Source of the DNA: Pseudanabaena sp. FACHB-2040
Lineage (GTDB): Bacteria; Cyanobacteriota; Cyanobacteriia; Phormidesmidales; Phormidesmidaceae
Direction: 5' to 3'
Assembly (NCBI RefSeq): GCF_014696715.1
Contig: NZ_JACJQO010000005.1
Coordinates: 744,001-808,000 of the forward strand
DNA length: 64,000 nt
Part shown: positions 46,814 to 56,183 of the stretch, piece by piece
Position numbering within the stretch: the first letter of the stretch is position 1
How the letters are laid out: each line of letters begins with the position of its first letter
Translations under genes and position numbers: made by a program
The notes under the pieces: generated by a model
Seen by the model: only the letters and a program-made list of their open reading frames with translations
The model's database searches: none
What the model was told of the DNA's origin: nothing

Positions 46814-47125
46814 CTAGCCTGGCACCGGAAATCGCCGCACCTGAAACTCCGTTGACTCAACCATTTCGTAAGACAGCCCAAAGGCGGCATCAAATCTTTC
46901 GGTTATCTGAATCAAATCTGCCTCTGGGATCGCTTTCCACTGTTCGCGGGTGGCCCAGCGAATCACAAAAATGAGCGATCCCGCATCGTCAGGATCAATC
47001 CAGACCTCTTTTGAGACAAATCCGGGATATTGGCTCAGTGCCGCTGTCCAGATCTCGGTATCTAGCTCGATATACCGTTCCCGGCTTTCGGGGGACATGC
47101 AAAATTTGAGCCACTCAATCACCAT
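46814..47125 (-). CDS. TIGR03792-type small protein
   Basis: A 103-residue protein of the cyanobacterial family named TIGR03792, with MVIEWLKFCMSPESRERYIE and WIDPDDAGSLIFVIRWA. It resembles dimeric alpha-beta barrel (ABM-like) proteins. Function unknown. A separate, more canonical ABM protein lies at 54290. Confidence 0.8.
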   Translation of the reverse strand: MVIEWLKFCMSPESRERYIELDTEIWTAALSQYPGFVSKEVWIDPDDAGSLIFVIRWATREQWKAIPEADLIQITERFDAAFGLSYEMVESTEFQVRRFPVPG

Positions 47126-47173
47126 AATTTGCCAAACCTGTTTCTCTTTGCAGTTTGAACATATTTTTTGAAG

Positions 47174-47965
47174 CTAATCTGCCGGGATCACCTGAACAGT
47201 GCCTCGGATGTCGATCTGTCCAGCAGTCAGGGTGAGTGAGTCAATCTGTACTTCTGGCCCCAGATCCAGCTCAAACCCGTCCAGGCTAATCGGCTCTGAT
47301 CCCGCTGTAGTTCTCAGGCTAGGCTCATGCAGGATCAGGATATGACCTTCGCGAACAGCTAGCCCTGTTTGTAGCGTCACGGCAGCGGCAGCCCCCTGAG
47401 TGGGTAGCAGGGTGAGGGTGAGCTGATTGGGCGCGATCGCAACCTCACCCACCCGAAACTGCGCATGATCCCCCTGCAGCAGCCCACCTAGATAGGGCCG
47501 TAGGTCTTGTCCAGGACGCTGCACCACCATTAACTGCTGGAGAAAGTCTCGAATACCGTCGCGCAGCAGGGGCGCGGCTAAAGAAGCCACCAGGTCACGC
47601 TCCTGAATCACAACCTTGCCCACTATAGGAAAGCGCTGTAGCAGCCGCAGCGGTTTGCCCCGCATCACCTGACCTAAATTAATGCGAATTTCCAAGGCCT
47701 CTACCTGCACATGGCTCAAGTGCAGGCCCTGGTACACGGCCCGGTCGGCTGCGATCGCAGCTTTGGGCACGTAGCCCGATAAAATCTGGCGATCCCGCCC
47801 CTCTATCTGAAACACCAGATTTTCCACCTGATCTACCTGAGTTTGGATCAGCAGGCGCACCGCTGGGGGCAAAATTCGGCTAATTACCCGGCTCCCCCCT
47901 CGCTGCGAGGCTTCACCTAGCTGATTAACGGCCACAGTGTCCTCTACTGGCTCTTCATTTACCAC
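47174..47965 (-). CDS. DUF2993 (LmeA-like) protein
   Basis: A 263-residue protein of the LmeA-like DUF2993 family, with a beta-rich pattern (VENLVFQIEGRDRQILSGYV, GLHLSHVQVEALEIRINLGQ). Relatives in actinobacteria bind phospholipids at the cell envelope; in cyanobacteria the role is unknown. No signal peptide is clear. Confidence 0.8.
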   Translation of the reverse strand: MVNEEPVEDTVAVNQLGEASQRGGSRVISRILPPAVRLLIQTQVDQVENLVFQIEGRDRQILSGYVPKAAIAADRAVYQGLHLSHVQVEALEIRINLGQVMRGKPLRLLQRFPIVGKVVIQERDLVASLAAPLLRDGIRDFLQQLMVVQRPGQDLRPYLGGLLQGDHAQFRVGEVAIAPNQLTLTLLPTQGAAAAVTLQTGLAVREGHILILHEPSLRTTAGSEPISLDGFELDLGPEVQIDSLTLTAGQIDIRGTVQVIPAD

Positions 47966-48308
47966 TCAAAGCTCTCCTGTTTAACTTGCTACGACGGCTT
48001 ATAGGGGCAATCAGGCTGTATTTGACTGTATCAGAGGAACCCTCTGCGGGCTGGGGATCACTCTGTCATGAATTTTTGACATTTTAGAGTTAGCGGCTCA
48101 ATTTATTTGTCACGGCTTCCTGACATTGCGATCCCCGAATCCTGCATTATTTGGTAAATCGCTCAACATATAAGGATTTCAGGGACTTGATCCCCAAAGC
48201 CTTTTTTGCAATAGTATCCCCATACGATTGATCCCCGACGGTCATACATGATCCCAACCAGGGTCCAATGGCCCTTAGCAGTCCTGAAGCAGGAGGTAAC
48301 ATCCGACC
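47966..48308. promoter_or_regulatory. Upstream region of the DUF4912 gene with repeated GATCCCC
   Basis: A 343-base gap. The motif gatcccc or its complement occurs at 48053 (reverse), 48130, 48189 and 48230, with a shortened gatccc at 48250; spacing is irregular. A strong aggaggtaac ribosome-binding site lies at about 48290-48300. The repeats may be binding sites or a local sequence bias. Confidence 0.45.
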
Positions 48309-49589
48309 ATGTCTCAACGTCCCCCCCTCGAAGAAATGACTCTACGGCAGCTTCGCCGGGTTGCCAGTGAATATGAAGTGTCGCGCTACAGCCGCATGCG
48401 CAAGACTGAGCTAATTGACTCAATTCGCGCGATTGAAGTTAAGCGGGGTCTGGCCCCGGTAGCTAGCGCTACGATGCCTGTTCTAGAGAGCCAACCTCCG
48501 GTTGAAGCTCAGACCGAAGTTGAAGCCTCAAAGTATTACGCTGCGCCCACCCCAGCAGTCGCTATCTTGGCTACGGTCGATGAAGAATTGCCCGACCTAC
48601 CCAGTGGTTATGGTGAAAGCCGCATTGTACTCATGCCCCGCGATCCCCAATGGGCCTACGCCTACTGGGACATCCCCAACGACCACAAAGAAGAGCTGCG
48701 GCGTCAAGGCGGAGTGCGGCTGTCGCTACGCTTCTACGACGTCACCGAAATCGATCTGGGCTACCAGAGCCCCCATAGCCTGCAGCAGTATGAGTGCGAT
48801 GAGCTAGCCCGCGAATGGTACATGCCCGTGCCAGTTAGCGATCGCGACTATGTTGTAGAAATCGGCTACGTCTGCAATGATGGCCGCTGGCTAGTGCTAG
48901 CCCGCTCTGCACCGGTTCACGTTCCACCGGTCTACCCCTCCGACTGGATTGAAGATCACTTCATCACCGTGGATTGGGAGTCTGAGTTGAAGGGCAAGAC
49001 GCTGATGATGCTGACTCACCCCAGTCGTCAGGCTGCCTCTGCTCCCGCCGAAGCAGGCAATGTGATTTACGACAACATCTTTGGCATGGCTCAGTCGGCA
49101 GAAGCCCAGCGGGTAGCCGGTTCACTGTTCGGCTCTATGCAGCACACGGCCGGATCAGCATCGATGCAGATGGTGCCTGAGCAGGCTGTCAGCTCCTATG
49201 TTTTCCCCTCCGGCGTGGGAATGTGGGCAGGGGCCGTTTCCAACATGTCGGGTCTATCGGGTCTGACAATGTCTGGAGCTGGCTTCTCTGCCTCCGCACC
49301 ACCAATTCGGCCTCGCCAGTTTTGGCTGATTGCCGATGCTGAGCTGATTGTCTATGGCGCAACCGAGCCCGACGCTACTGTGACCATCGGCGGCAAGCCC
49401 ATCAAGCTCAATCCCGACGGCACCTTCCGCTTCCAGATGTCTTTCCAGGATGGTCTGATCGACTATCCCATCATGGCAGTGGCTGCCGATGGCGAGCAGA
49501 CTCGCTCCGTCCACATGCAGTTCACCCGCGAAACCCCCTCCCGCAACACCAACACCAAAGAGGAACAGGTGCTGGAGTGGCTTAACTAG
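48309..49589 (+). CDS. DUF4912 domain protein with SAP/Rho-N-like N-terminus
   Basis: A 426-residue protein. The N-terminus (LEEMTLRQLRRVASEYEVSR, then RMRKTELIDSIRAIE) resembles a SAP or Rho-N nucleic-acid-binding fold (about 7-50). DUF4912 follows (LMPRDPQWAYAYWDIPNDHK, about 108-225). After a low-complexity Met/Ser/Ala middle, a C-terminal repeat-like domain reads YGATEPDATVTIGGKPI. It may bind DNA or a surface partner; unproven. An aggag ribosome site precedes the ATG. Confidence 0.8.
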   Translation: MSQRPPLEEMTLRQLRRVASEYEVSRYSRMRKTELIDSIRAIEVKRGLAPVASATMPVLESQPPVEAQTEVEASKYYAAPTPAVAILATVDEELPDLPSGYGESRIVLMPRDPQWAYAYWDIPNDHKEELRRQGGVRLSLRFYDVTEIDLGYQSPHSLQQYECDELAREWYMPVPVSDRDYVVEIGYVCNDGRWLVLARSAPVHVPPVYPSDWIEDHFITVDWESELKGKTLMMLTHPSRQAASAPAEAGNVIYDNIFGMAQSAEAQRVAGSLFGSMQHTAGSASMQMVPEQAVSSYVFPSGVGMWAGAVSNMSGLSGLTMSGAGFSASAPPIRPRQFWLIADAELIVYGATEPDATVTIGGKPIKLNPDGTFRFQMSFQDGLIDYPIMAVAADGEQTRSVHMQFTRETPSRNTNTKEEQVLEWLN

Positions 49590-49627
49590 GTCGGGATTAG
49601 TCCGTTTTAACTGCGAAACACTACTTT

Positions 49628-49657
49628 AGGCACAGCTGACGCTGTGCCTTTTTTTTG
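49628..49657 (+). terminator. Intrinsic terminator of the DUF4912 gene
   Basis: Perfect stem aggcacagc/gctgtgcct with loop tgac, followed by eight T residues, about 40 bases after the stop. Confidence 0.92.
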
Positions 49658-49811
49658 CGCAGGTTTACTGCAAAGGCAATCCGCAAAAGCAAAAATTAGG
49701 GCAAAGCTACTCAATTTACGGCCAATTTTACTGTTTTCTCTAACCCAGGTCGGTATTGTGCAGCGGCTGACCTAGCTATAGTTTGGGTGGCATCTGGCTA
49801 AAGAAGCGCCT

Positions 49812-51371
49812 ATGAAATTCACGACCGAACCCAACGTTGAGACCAAAATCAACCGGATGAAAACGCGGGTGCGGTGGTCCCATCCCCAAGTCTTGCAGCG
49901 GAGAATTGATCAAACCACACTAAAGATTGCCGATGGTCATAGCGAGGAAGCAGATTTTTCTTTTCTGGTCATGGGCGACAGCGGCACCGGCAACCACCGG
50001 GGAGACAACCCCCAACGGCGGGTTGCAGAGGCGATGCTCGACCATCAGGAAGACTGCCGGTTTGCCCTCCACACAGGGGATGTGGTTTACCTTGTAGGCT
50101 CTAAGGAGCAGTACCCAGACAATTTCATTCGACCCTATCGGGAATGGCTGCTGGGTGGAGACGACCCAAAGGCGGTTTGCTACGACCAGATGGTGTTTAA
50201 AAAACCGATTCTGCCGGTGCTGGGTAACCATGATTACTATGATTTGCCCTGGTGGGTCAGCGTAGCTTCTGGCGTCACTTCACCCCTGCGAAAGCTACTG
50301 GTTGCGCGCCTTGATCTTGATGTGGGCTGGCATGGCTCTTTTCAAGGTGATGCTTTTGCCAGAGCCTTTATGGATTACCTGCAGGGAGTGCCCGAAGGCC
50401 AGCTAGGCGAACACTTAGACCGCTATTACCAGGCAGAAACCGAACAGGGGCGCTGTCTCTGCTATACGCCGGGCGAGTTTACCCGATTGCCCAACCGCTA
50501 CTACAGCTTTCGCTACGGCGGCATTGATTTCTTTGCGCTAGACTCCAACACCTTCAATGAACCCCTGCCGATTCCTGATACGGCCGAAGGACGGCAGTAC
50601 CGCGAATCTCTTAGAGAGCGCAGAGACAGTTTGGAAGAGGAACGCAGCCAGCTTCTGATGCAGGCGACTGGCATGGGGGGCGAGACAAACGACGATCCCG
50701 ACGCCCTGCCGGAAATCTACACCGAGCTAGAGCAGTTGGAGGAGCAAATTTCAGATATCGATAAGCAGCTCTCCAGTTCTCGCAAGGTTAGGATGGATTT
50801 TGATCAGCTCAAGTGGCTGCAGCAGCGGCTGGTTCAGTCGTGGCAAAACCCTGAAGTGCGCGGTCGAGTGCTGCTGTTTCACCACCCGCCCTATGTTACC
50901 GAGTCGACCAAGTGGTATCAGGGGCAAACCTTGGCCGTGCGATATAACCTGCGGCAAGTCCTGCAGAAGGTGGCGGCTCAGGTGGGGGACTTGGCCCGGG
51001 ACCGACCGTTGGTAGACTTAGCGCTCATGGGCCATGCCCACTGCCTGGAATATCTTAAAACTGAAGATACTGGCCATGCAGATAGCCATATTAACTGGCT
51101 GATCTGTGGCGGCAGCGGCTTTAGTCTGCGGCGGCAGCGGCCTGAGGGCCCTGAACTGGAGGAGGGTTCGGGCCAAACAGTGGCGCGATCGCATCTCTAC
51201 CTGGGTCGCAGTGGACATGGCTCTTCCCGCAGGCGACCCTACTCATTTCTTCGGGTTGACGTTGGAGCAGGCCATCCTCCCCAGATCACCCTCAGGCCCT
51301 ACGTAGTAGAGAAGCACCAGGGAAGCTGGAGCGCTTATCCCAAAGAACCGATCGAGGTGAGTTGTAAATAA
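49812..51371 (+). CDS. Calcineurin-like metallophosphoesterase
   Basis: A 519-residue phosphoesterase. The metal-binding motifs are VMGDSGTGNHR, HTGDVVYLVG, VLGNHDYYD, LFHHPPY and MGHAHCLEY, which are the canonical blocks of the calcineurin-like fold. An insertion at about 265-330 is rich in Glu/Gln and may form a coiled coil. The substrate is unknown. It is full length and stands alone. Confidence 0.85.
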   Translation: MKFTTEPNVETKINRMKTRVRWSHPQVLQRRIDQTTLKIADGHSEEADFSFLVMGDSGTGNHRGDNPQRRVAEAMLDHQEDCRFALHTGDVVYLVGSKEQYPDNFIRPYREWLLGGDDPKAVCYDQMVFKKPILPVLGNHDYYDLPWWVSVASGVTSPLRKLLVARLDLDVGWHGSFQGDAFARAFMDYLQGVPEGQLGEHLDRYYQAETEQGRCLCYTPGEFTRLPNRYYSFRYGGIDFFALDSNTFNEPLPIPDTAEGRQYRESLRERRDSLEEERSQLLMQATGMGGETNDDPDALPEIYTELEQLEEQISDIDKQLSSSRKVRMDFDQLKWLQQRLVQSWQNPEVRGRVLLFHHPPYVTESTKWYQGQTLAVRYNLRQVLQKVAAQVGDLARDRPLVDLALMGHAHCLEYLKTEDTGHADSHINWLICGGSGFSLRRQRPEGPELEEGSGQTVARSHLYLGRSGHGSSRRRPYSFLRVDVGAGHPPQITLRPYVVEKHQGSWSAYPKEPIEVSCK

Positions 51372-51705
51372 GAATCTAGGGCGGCTCTTGGTCTTCTGAC
51401 GTGCAAGTCCATGATTCACCCCTGCCCACGCTGAGCCAGCGCAAGGCTTTAAAGTGGCTGGCAACCACGCTTGTAAACTAGCGACACGCTGCAGACTTAA
51501 TTCCTTCAGGGTGAGGCTTTCTGCTGCTGGCTCATGCCGTTTGCTTCTGGCTATCGCCAATTCATAGCAACAAAGGCTTGACAGTGCATCGGGAAATCGT
51601 ATTACACTCGGAAGAGCTAATTGAAAACTATTTTCATTAAACGAAACTAGTTGAAAACAGGTGTGTTCGTCTGTTTTTGCTTGAACAGGAGTCGGATTTA
51701 GAGAT
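51372..51705. promoter_or_regulatory. Upstream region of futA-like gene, with Fur-box-like palindrome
   Basis: A 334-base region without a gene. Fifteen bases tgaaaactattttca at 51622-51636 form a palindrome with six-base arms and three-base centre, resembling a Fur box. A further ttgaaaac copy follows at about 51651-51658. Confidence 0.5.
51622..51636. promoter_or_regulatory. Possible Fur box
   Basis: The palindrome TGAAAA-CTA-TTTTCA is AT-rich and symmetric, close to the Fur consensus. It lies about 70 bases upstream of the iron-binding-protein start. It is a prediction only. Confidence 0.5.
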
Positions 51706-52791
51706 ATGTGGAATCGACGCAACTTTTTAGCCTTGGCTGCCAGCACCGCTGTTGTCATTACTGCTGCCTGTGGCTCCTCCCAACAGGGAGATGTGGGGTC
51801 TGGAGCTTCTGAGGAAGCCAATACGGCAGGGGGTAATCAGGGCGAGGTCAATGTTTACTCTTCGCGCCACTACGACAGCGACGATGCTATTTACCAGCGC
51901 TTCACTGAGGAGACGGGCATCGAAGTGAACCTGATCGAGGGCGATGCTGATGAGTTGACCGAACGGATTAAAAATGAAGGGGCAAACAGCCCTGCCGATG
52001 TATTAGTCACGGTAGATGCCGGTCGGCTATGGCGGGCAGAGCAGGACGGTCTGTTTCAACCGGTTGAATCGACAGCGCTCACCCAAGCTATTCCCGAAAA
52101 CCTGCGCCACCCTGAGGGCCTTTGGTTTGGGTTGACTCAACGGGCGCGGGTGCTAGTTTACAACAAAGAAGCGGTTGAGCCCTCCGAACTGTCTACTTAC
52201 GAAGCCCTAGCAGAGCCTCAGTGGCAGGATCGGGTCTGCGTGCGTAGCTCAGGCAACATTTACAACCAGTCCCTTTTGGGCTCCATGATCGAGTCGGATG
52301 GAGCCGCCGAGACAGAAGATTGGGTAGAAGGGCTGGTTGCAAACCTGGCGCGGGAGCCAGAAGGCGGCGATATCGACCAGATCAAGGCTGTGGCGGCAGG
52401 CCAGTGCGATGTTGCAATTGTCAACCACTACTACTGGGCGCGATTGGCCAAATCCAGCGACCCTGATGAGCAGGCGGTGACCGAGGCAACCGGCGTGTTT
52501 TTCCCCAACCAGGAAGACCGGGGCACCCACGTCAATATCAGCGGGGCTGGTGTTGTGGCGAATGCGCCGAATCGGGAAAATGCGATCGCATTTCTAGAAT
52601 TTCTAGTCACGCCAGAGGCTCAAGAGATTTTTGCCAACAGTAACAATGAGTATCCTGTGCTGCAGGGGGTCGAGATTGATCCGGTGGTCTCTGAGCTAGG
52701 GAACTTTAAGGTAGACGAAACTAACGTCTCTGCCTACGGCCGCAACAACTCAGAGGTGGTCAAAATCGTTGACCGCACTGGTTGGAAGTAG
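51706..52791 (+). CDS. futA: Fe(3+) ABC transporter substrate-binding lipoprotein, FutA-like
   Basis: A 361-residue periplasmic iron-binding protein. The N-terminus has twin arginines (RRNFLALAAS) and a lipobox ending at Cys22 (ITAAC), so it is likely a Tat-type lipoprotein anchored in the membrane. The mature part has the FutA-like start VNVYSSRHYDSDD with an early Tyr and the later NHYYWARL tyrosines that coordinate ferric iron in homologues. It belongs to the iron (FutA/FbpA) cluster of binding proteins. A FutC-like ATPase gene follows, but no permease gene. Confidence 0.88.
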   Translation: MWNRRNFLALAASTAVVITAACGSSQQGDVGSGASEEANTAGGNQGEVNVYSSRHYDSDDAIYQRFTEETGIEVNLIEGDADELTERIKNEGANSPADVLVTVDAGRLWRAEQDGLFQPVESTALTQAIPENLRHPEGLWFGLTQRARVLVYNKEAVEPSELSTYEALAEPQWQDRVCVRSSGNIYNQSLLGSMIESDGAAETEDWVEGLVANLAREPEGGDIDQIKAVAAGQCDVAIVNHYYWARLAKSSDPDEQAVTEATGVFFPNQEDRGTHVNISGAGVVANAPNRENAIAFLEFLVTPEAQEIFANSNNEYPVLQGVEIDPVVSELGNFKVDETNVSAYGRNNSEVVKIVDRTGWK

Positions 52792-52803
52792 GCGATTTCA
52801 GCA

Positions 52804-52840
52804 GTAGAGACGCCTTAGCCCTAGGGGCTGGCGTCTCTAC
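52804..52840. repeat. Hairpin gtagagacgcc ... ggcgtctctac
   Basis: An 11-bp inverted repeat (52804-52814 with 52830-52840), with a second inner stem agcccta/ggggct. It lies 12 bases after the futA-like stop and could be its terminator or a short dispersed repeat; the arms match the element at 44135-44214. Confidence 0.75.
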
Positions 52841-52930
52841 CTGGGAAAGATTTGCACGTACGCATAGGCAAGTCTTTCCTACGTTAGCCAAGGAGTGTTT
52901 CAGGTAATAGCTGCTCTTCAGATAGCATTG

Positions 52931-52947
52931 TTGAGTAAAATTTTCAA
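52931..52947. promoter_or_regulatory. Possible second Fur-like site
   Basis: ttgagtaaaattttcaa is an imperfect AT-rich palindrome about 115 bases upstream of the futC-like start and could be a Fur site. Weak by itself. Confidence 0.3.
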
Positions 52948-53060
52948 TAAAAGCCAGTTTCCGGGGTTAGGCTTTATAGAGAAGCCCTAGAGGTCTTTTT
53001 TTCCCAATTTGCCCCAATCCGGGTTTTAGCTAGAGTCCCTCAATTCGTTTAAGAAAACCT

Positions 53061-54188
53061 ATGTCAGCTCCCGTTGTTCTCCGCATCGAAAACCTCACTC
53101 GGCAGTTTGCACCCAATGCTTCGCCTGCGGTAGATGGGGTTAGCCTGTCCCTCCGTCAGGGAGAGCTGCTGGGCTTGCTAGGGCCTTCTGGATGCGGTAA
53201 GACAACGCTGTTGCGGCTCATCGCCGGATTTGAGCAGCCCAATGCAGGCACCATTGAACTGGCGGGTCGCCCGGTCTGTGGCTCTTGCTGGGTCACCCCA
53301 GAGCAGCGGGATGTGGGCATTGTTTTTCAGGACTACGCGCTATTTCCCCATTTGACTGTTGAGAAAAACATTGCCTTTGGGCTGCAGCACCTGGCCCGCA
53401 AAAAGGCCCTACCAGCAAAGGCCGTCGAGTCGAGAACGGCAGAAGCGATCGCACTGGTTGGCCTACAAGGCCTAGAGAAGCGCTACCCCCACGAACTGTC
53501 GGGAGGGCAACAGCAGCGAGTAGCCCTAGCTCGTGCCCTGGCTCCTCGCCCTTCTTTGATCCTGCTAGATGAGCCCTTTAGCAACCTAGATGTGCAGGTG
53601 CGCCTCTATCTGCGCCAAGAGGTGCGAGACATCCTAAAGCAGGTGGGCGCTTCTGGCGTATTTGTTACCCACGATCAGGAAGAGGCACTCGCTATTGCCG
53701 ATCAGGTTGCTGTCATGCGCCAAGGCCAGGTTGAGCAGATGGGCACCCCTGAAGAAGTCTATAGCCAGCCAGTCTCACGCTTTATTGCTGAATTTGTTAC
53801 CCAGGCCAATTTTATTCCGGCCCGCCGCTCTGGAGCTGGATGGGAAACCGAAGTGGGCTGTTTCGACGTGGCCATAGAGCCCTGCGAGGCCCTTAAGGAA
53901 AGCCCCGAACTCACCGCCGGAGACCTGATGATCCGCCAGGAAGACCTGCATCTAGAGGCCGATGAGTCAGCCCCGCTACTGGTGCGCGATCGCCAGTTTT
54001 TAGGCCGCGAGTACAAATATTGCCTGCTCACGCCTTCCGGTCGCACCCTTCATGCCCGCACCACCATCGGCCAGCGAATCGACATTGGCGATCATGTCCG
54101 AGCCTCGATCAAGCAGCCTCACCTGCGTTTCTTTCCAGCCCCGGTAAGAGCCGTTAATTCACCTGCGCGCTCCCTCTCGGTTGCCTGA
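53061..54188 (+). CDS. futC: Iron(III)-type ABC transporter ATPase, FutC/FbpC-like
   Basis: A 375-residue ATPase with Walker [13 protein letters not shown], signature [15 protein letters not shown], Walker [13 protein letters not shown], His-switch [14 protein letters not shown], and a C-terminal TOBE-like domain (about 280-360) as in FbpC/PotA importers. The substrate is inferred as ferric iron from its position after futA; polyamine or other cations are alternatives. The permease (futB) is absent from the 269-base gap. Confidence 0.85.
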   Translation: MSAPVVLRIENLTRQFAPNASPAVDGVSLSLRQGELLGLLGPSGCGKTTLLRLIAGFEQPNAGTIELAGRPVCGSCWVTPEQRDVGIVFQDYALFPHLTVEKNIAFGLQHLARKKALPAKAVESRTAEAIALVGLQGLEKRYPHELSGGQQQRVALARALAPRPSLILLDEPFSNLDVQVRLYLRQEVRDILKQVGASGVFVTHDQEEALAIADQVAVMRQGQVEQMGTPEEVYSQPVSRFIAEFVTQANFIPARRSGAGWETEVGCFDVAIEPCEALKESPELTAGDLMIRQEDLHLEADESAPLLVRDRQFLGREYKYCLLTPSGRTLHARTTIGQRIDIGDHVRASIKQPHLRFFPAPVRAVNSPARSLSVA

Positions 54189-54289
54189 CAGAAGCAACAC
54201 AACGCTGCCGTTGCAGGAAAAGCAAAGTTAATGGCAAGACCCTGGGTTTGGGTTAGGCTGTCCCTTGTGGTGCAGTAAATAAAAGCTCT

Positions 54290-54586
54290 ATGCCTAGCTC
54301 TATACGAACCATTACGCGAGTCATTGCTAAGCCTGACTGCGGGGCTGTCGTCAAATCCTTGCTGCAGTCTTTGGTGTTCCCCAGCCGCGAAGAACCTGGC
54401 TGTTTGGGCTACGAGCTTTGGCAGGGGCTGCACGGCAGCGAATTTGTCACGATTGGCGATTGGCAAGACGAAGTGGCGCTAGTGGCTCACCTCAGATCGG
54501 CCCATGTCTATGAGTTCTCAACTGAAGTTGTGGAATACTTGGCTTATCCGCCTGATGTGCAATGGTATGGGCAAGTAGAAGCTTAG
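54290..54586 (+). CDS. ABM-domain (quinol monooxygenase-like) protein
   Basis: A 98-residue dimeric ferredoxin-like fold, with VIAKPDCGAVVKSLLQSLV, EEPGCLGYELWQ and FVTIGDWQDEVALVAHLRSAHV typical of the ABM family. Some ABM relatives are heme-degrading (IsdG); no heme motif was seen, so I call it only ABM-like. It sits after the iron genes. Confidence 0.8.
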   Translation: MPSSIRTITRVIAKPDCGAVVKSLLQSLVFPSREEPGCLGYELWQGLHGSEFVTIGDWQDEVALVAHLRSAHVYEFSTEVVEYLAYPPDVQWYGQVEA

Positions 54587-54793
54587 ACCCCGTTATTTCT
54601 AAATTGAATAGTGAAAGCAGCGAGCGGATCAAATGCGAGTCATGTTGAATTGCTCAACACGACGCTATGCATTCCGAAATTCGCAAGAAACGCCTATCTG
54701 CAATCTCATCACTAAAGTATTCTTCAGTGAGTTTTACAGTTTAGGCTTCACTGCATTCCCCTAAATCTGATCATCGAATCAGAATATACCAGT

Positions 54794-55267
54794 ATGCATC
54801 AGGAAAACCTTGCTAAATGGCTGCTTGCCGCTGCTGCAATTTCAACCCTGACGATTCCGATTGGGGTTGATGCCGTTTTATTTGCAAACGGTCATATGAA
54901 CAATCCTGCCTGGTTGCCTCACGCTAAGCTCCACTGTGCTATGTCATTCTTTGCAGCGACATCGCTGGGAAGTGCGGCCTTAGCGATTGTAAAGGTGCGC
55001 CCGACAAGCGATCGCTTTTCAATGGGACTAGCTGCATTTCTCGGCTCTGCGTTTTGGATTGGGCTAATTGCCGCTGGATTTTGGCCTGGAACGTCCTATG
55101 GCTTTCTCAATGACCCGGCGCTGGGCAATGTTCGCGAGCCTGAATTTGCTGGAGTCTCGATTTACCCAAACGTTGTGGCGGCTGTCATCACGATTGCGAT
55201 CGCAATCACAGGCTATTGGTTAACCGGCCAAGCAAAGCCAATTAGCGATCGCAGCAAGATATTGTGA
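54794..55267 (+). CDS. Small four-helix membrane protein, hypothetical
   Basis: A 157-residue protein with four predicted helices (about 8-30, 45-65, 77-98 and 126-144). A motif HMNNPAWLPHAKLHC lies between helices 1 and 2. Function not recognised. Confidence 0.65.
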   Translation: MHQENLAKWLLAAAAISTLTIPIGVDAVLFANGHMNNPAWLPHAKLHCAMSFFAATSLGSAALAIVKVRPTSDRFSMGLAAFLGSAFWIGLIAAGFWPGTSYGFLNDPALGNVREPEFAGVSIYPNVVAAVITIAIAITGYWLTGQAKPISDRSKIL

Positions 55268-55351
55268 TTAGAGGGGCGATAGTTTTTGTTATAAGTTGCA
55301 CGCTTTGATGGACACGCTTTGCTTTGCCTATCAGTTATGTTTTAAAAGCCT

Positions 55352-55654
55352 ATGAAGACACCTGAGCAATGTGAAAATATGGCAGATCTCCGAGCTGAAA
55401 TAGATCGGCTAGATCGTCAAGTTATTTCGCTCCTCAGTCAGCGTTTTGAATATGTTAGAGCTGCTTCAAAATTCAAAACGAGCGAAGTCACTGTTAAAGC
55501 GCCTGAGCGCTTTCAAGCGATGTTAAAGCAACGCCGTAGTTGGGCAGAGGAGGAAGGATTAAATGCTGATGTAATAGAGAAAATGTACCAAGATTTAGTA
55601 AATTATTTTATTGAGGAAGAGATGAAGCACTGGCAACAATCCAAAAACAAGTAG
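55352..55654 (+). CDS. PchB-type isochorismate lyase/chorismate mutase
   Basis: A 100-residue AroQ-fold helical protein close to Pseudomonas PchB over its whole length (MKTPEQC, YVRAASKFKTSE, APERFQAML). Active-site residues equivalent to Arg14, Arg31 and Lys42 are present; the equivalent of Gln90 is Glu90. PchB makes salicylate and pyruvate from isochorismate and has weak chorismate mutase activity. No pchA-like gene is nearby, so the pathway is unclear. Confidence 0.85.
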   Translation: MKTPEQCENMADLRAEIDRLDRQVISLLSQRFEYVRAASKFKTSEVTVKAPERFQAMLKQRRSWAEEEGLNADVIEKMYQDLVNYFIEEEMKHWQQSKNK

Positions 55655-55790
55655 AAGCGCTGCAAAACTTTAGCAGAGAGAATGAGCTGCTGTAAGGTTA
55701 TCAGTGAGACACTTCTTTAGCATGGTTATGAGAGAATGCTGTCTTGAAAAGCCGCAAAAAGCAGCCTTCCAAGAGTAGTAGGCAATACAG

Positions 55791-56183
55791 ATGAGTATGA
55801 CCAGGGTTTTCAGCAGTTCCAAATTTTTTCAGCCGGCAGATGGAGAACCTATTCGTTCAGTCATTACAGAGTCTAAAGATGCTGTCGTTGTAGCTTGGCA
55901 CATCAAGCCAGGACAAGAAATCTCCGCACATATTCATCCCAACGGACAAGATACTTGGACTATTTTGGCTGGAAAAGGCGAATACTTTTTAGATGAAGCG
56001 GGCACTACAAAGTCAATTGTTGCAGGGGATATAGTCGTCGCCTATCCTGACTGTGTGCATGGGGTATTCAATAATGGCGACGAACCATTAGTTTTTATTT
56101 CAGTCGTATCACCAGCCGATGCAGGGTATCAACTCGTCTCATTGGGAAATTCTTTAGTTGGTGTGAGTGGTGAAGTGGTTTAA
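55791..56183 (+). CDS. Cupin-domain protein
   Basis: A 130-residue single cupin barrel with the two motifs, ISAHIHPNGQDTWTILAGKG (His-rich metal site, G..E) and GDIVVAYPDCVHGVFN. The function may be metal-dependent or purely binding. It lies just after the PchB-like gene; no link is proven. Confidence 0.85.
   Translation: MSMTRVFSSSKFFQPADGEPIRSVITESKDAVVVAWHIKPGQEISAHIHPNGQDTWTILAGKGEYFLDEAGTTKSIVAGDIVVAYPDCVHGVFNNGDEPLVFISVVSPADAGYQLVSLGNSLVGVSGEVV

Noticed and set aside
48163-48423. An 86-residue minus-strand frame overlapping the DUF4912 start
   Set aside because: Antisense to a well-supported start with a strong ribosome site.
51243-51821. A 192-residue minus-strand frame between the phosphoesterase and futA genes
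   Set aside because: It overlaps both genes antisense and has no conserved features.
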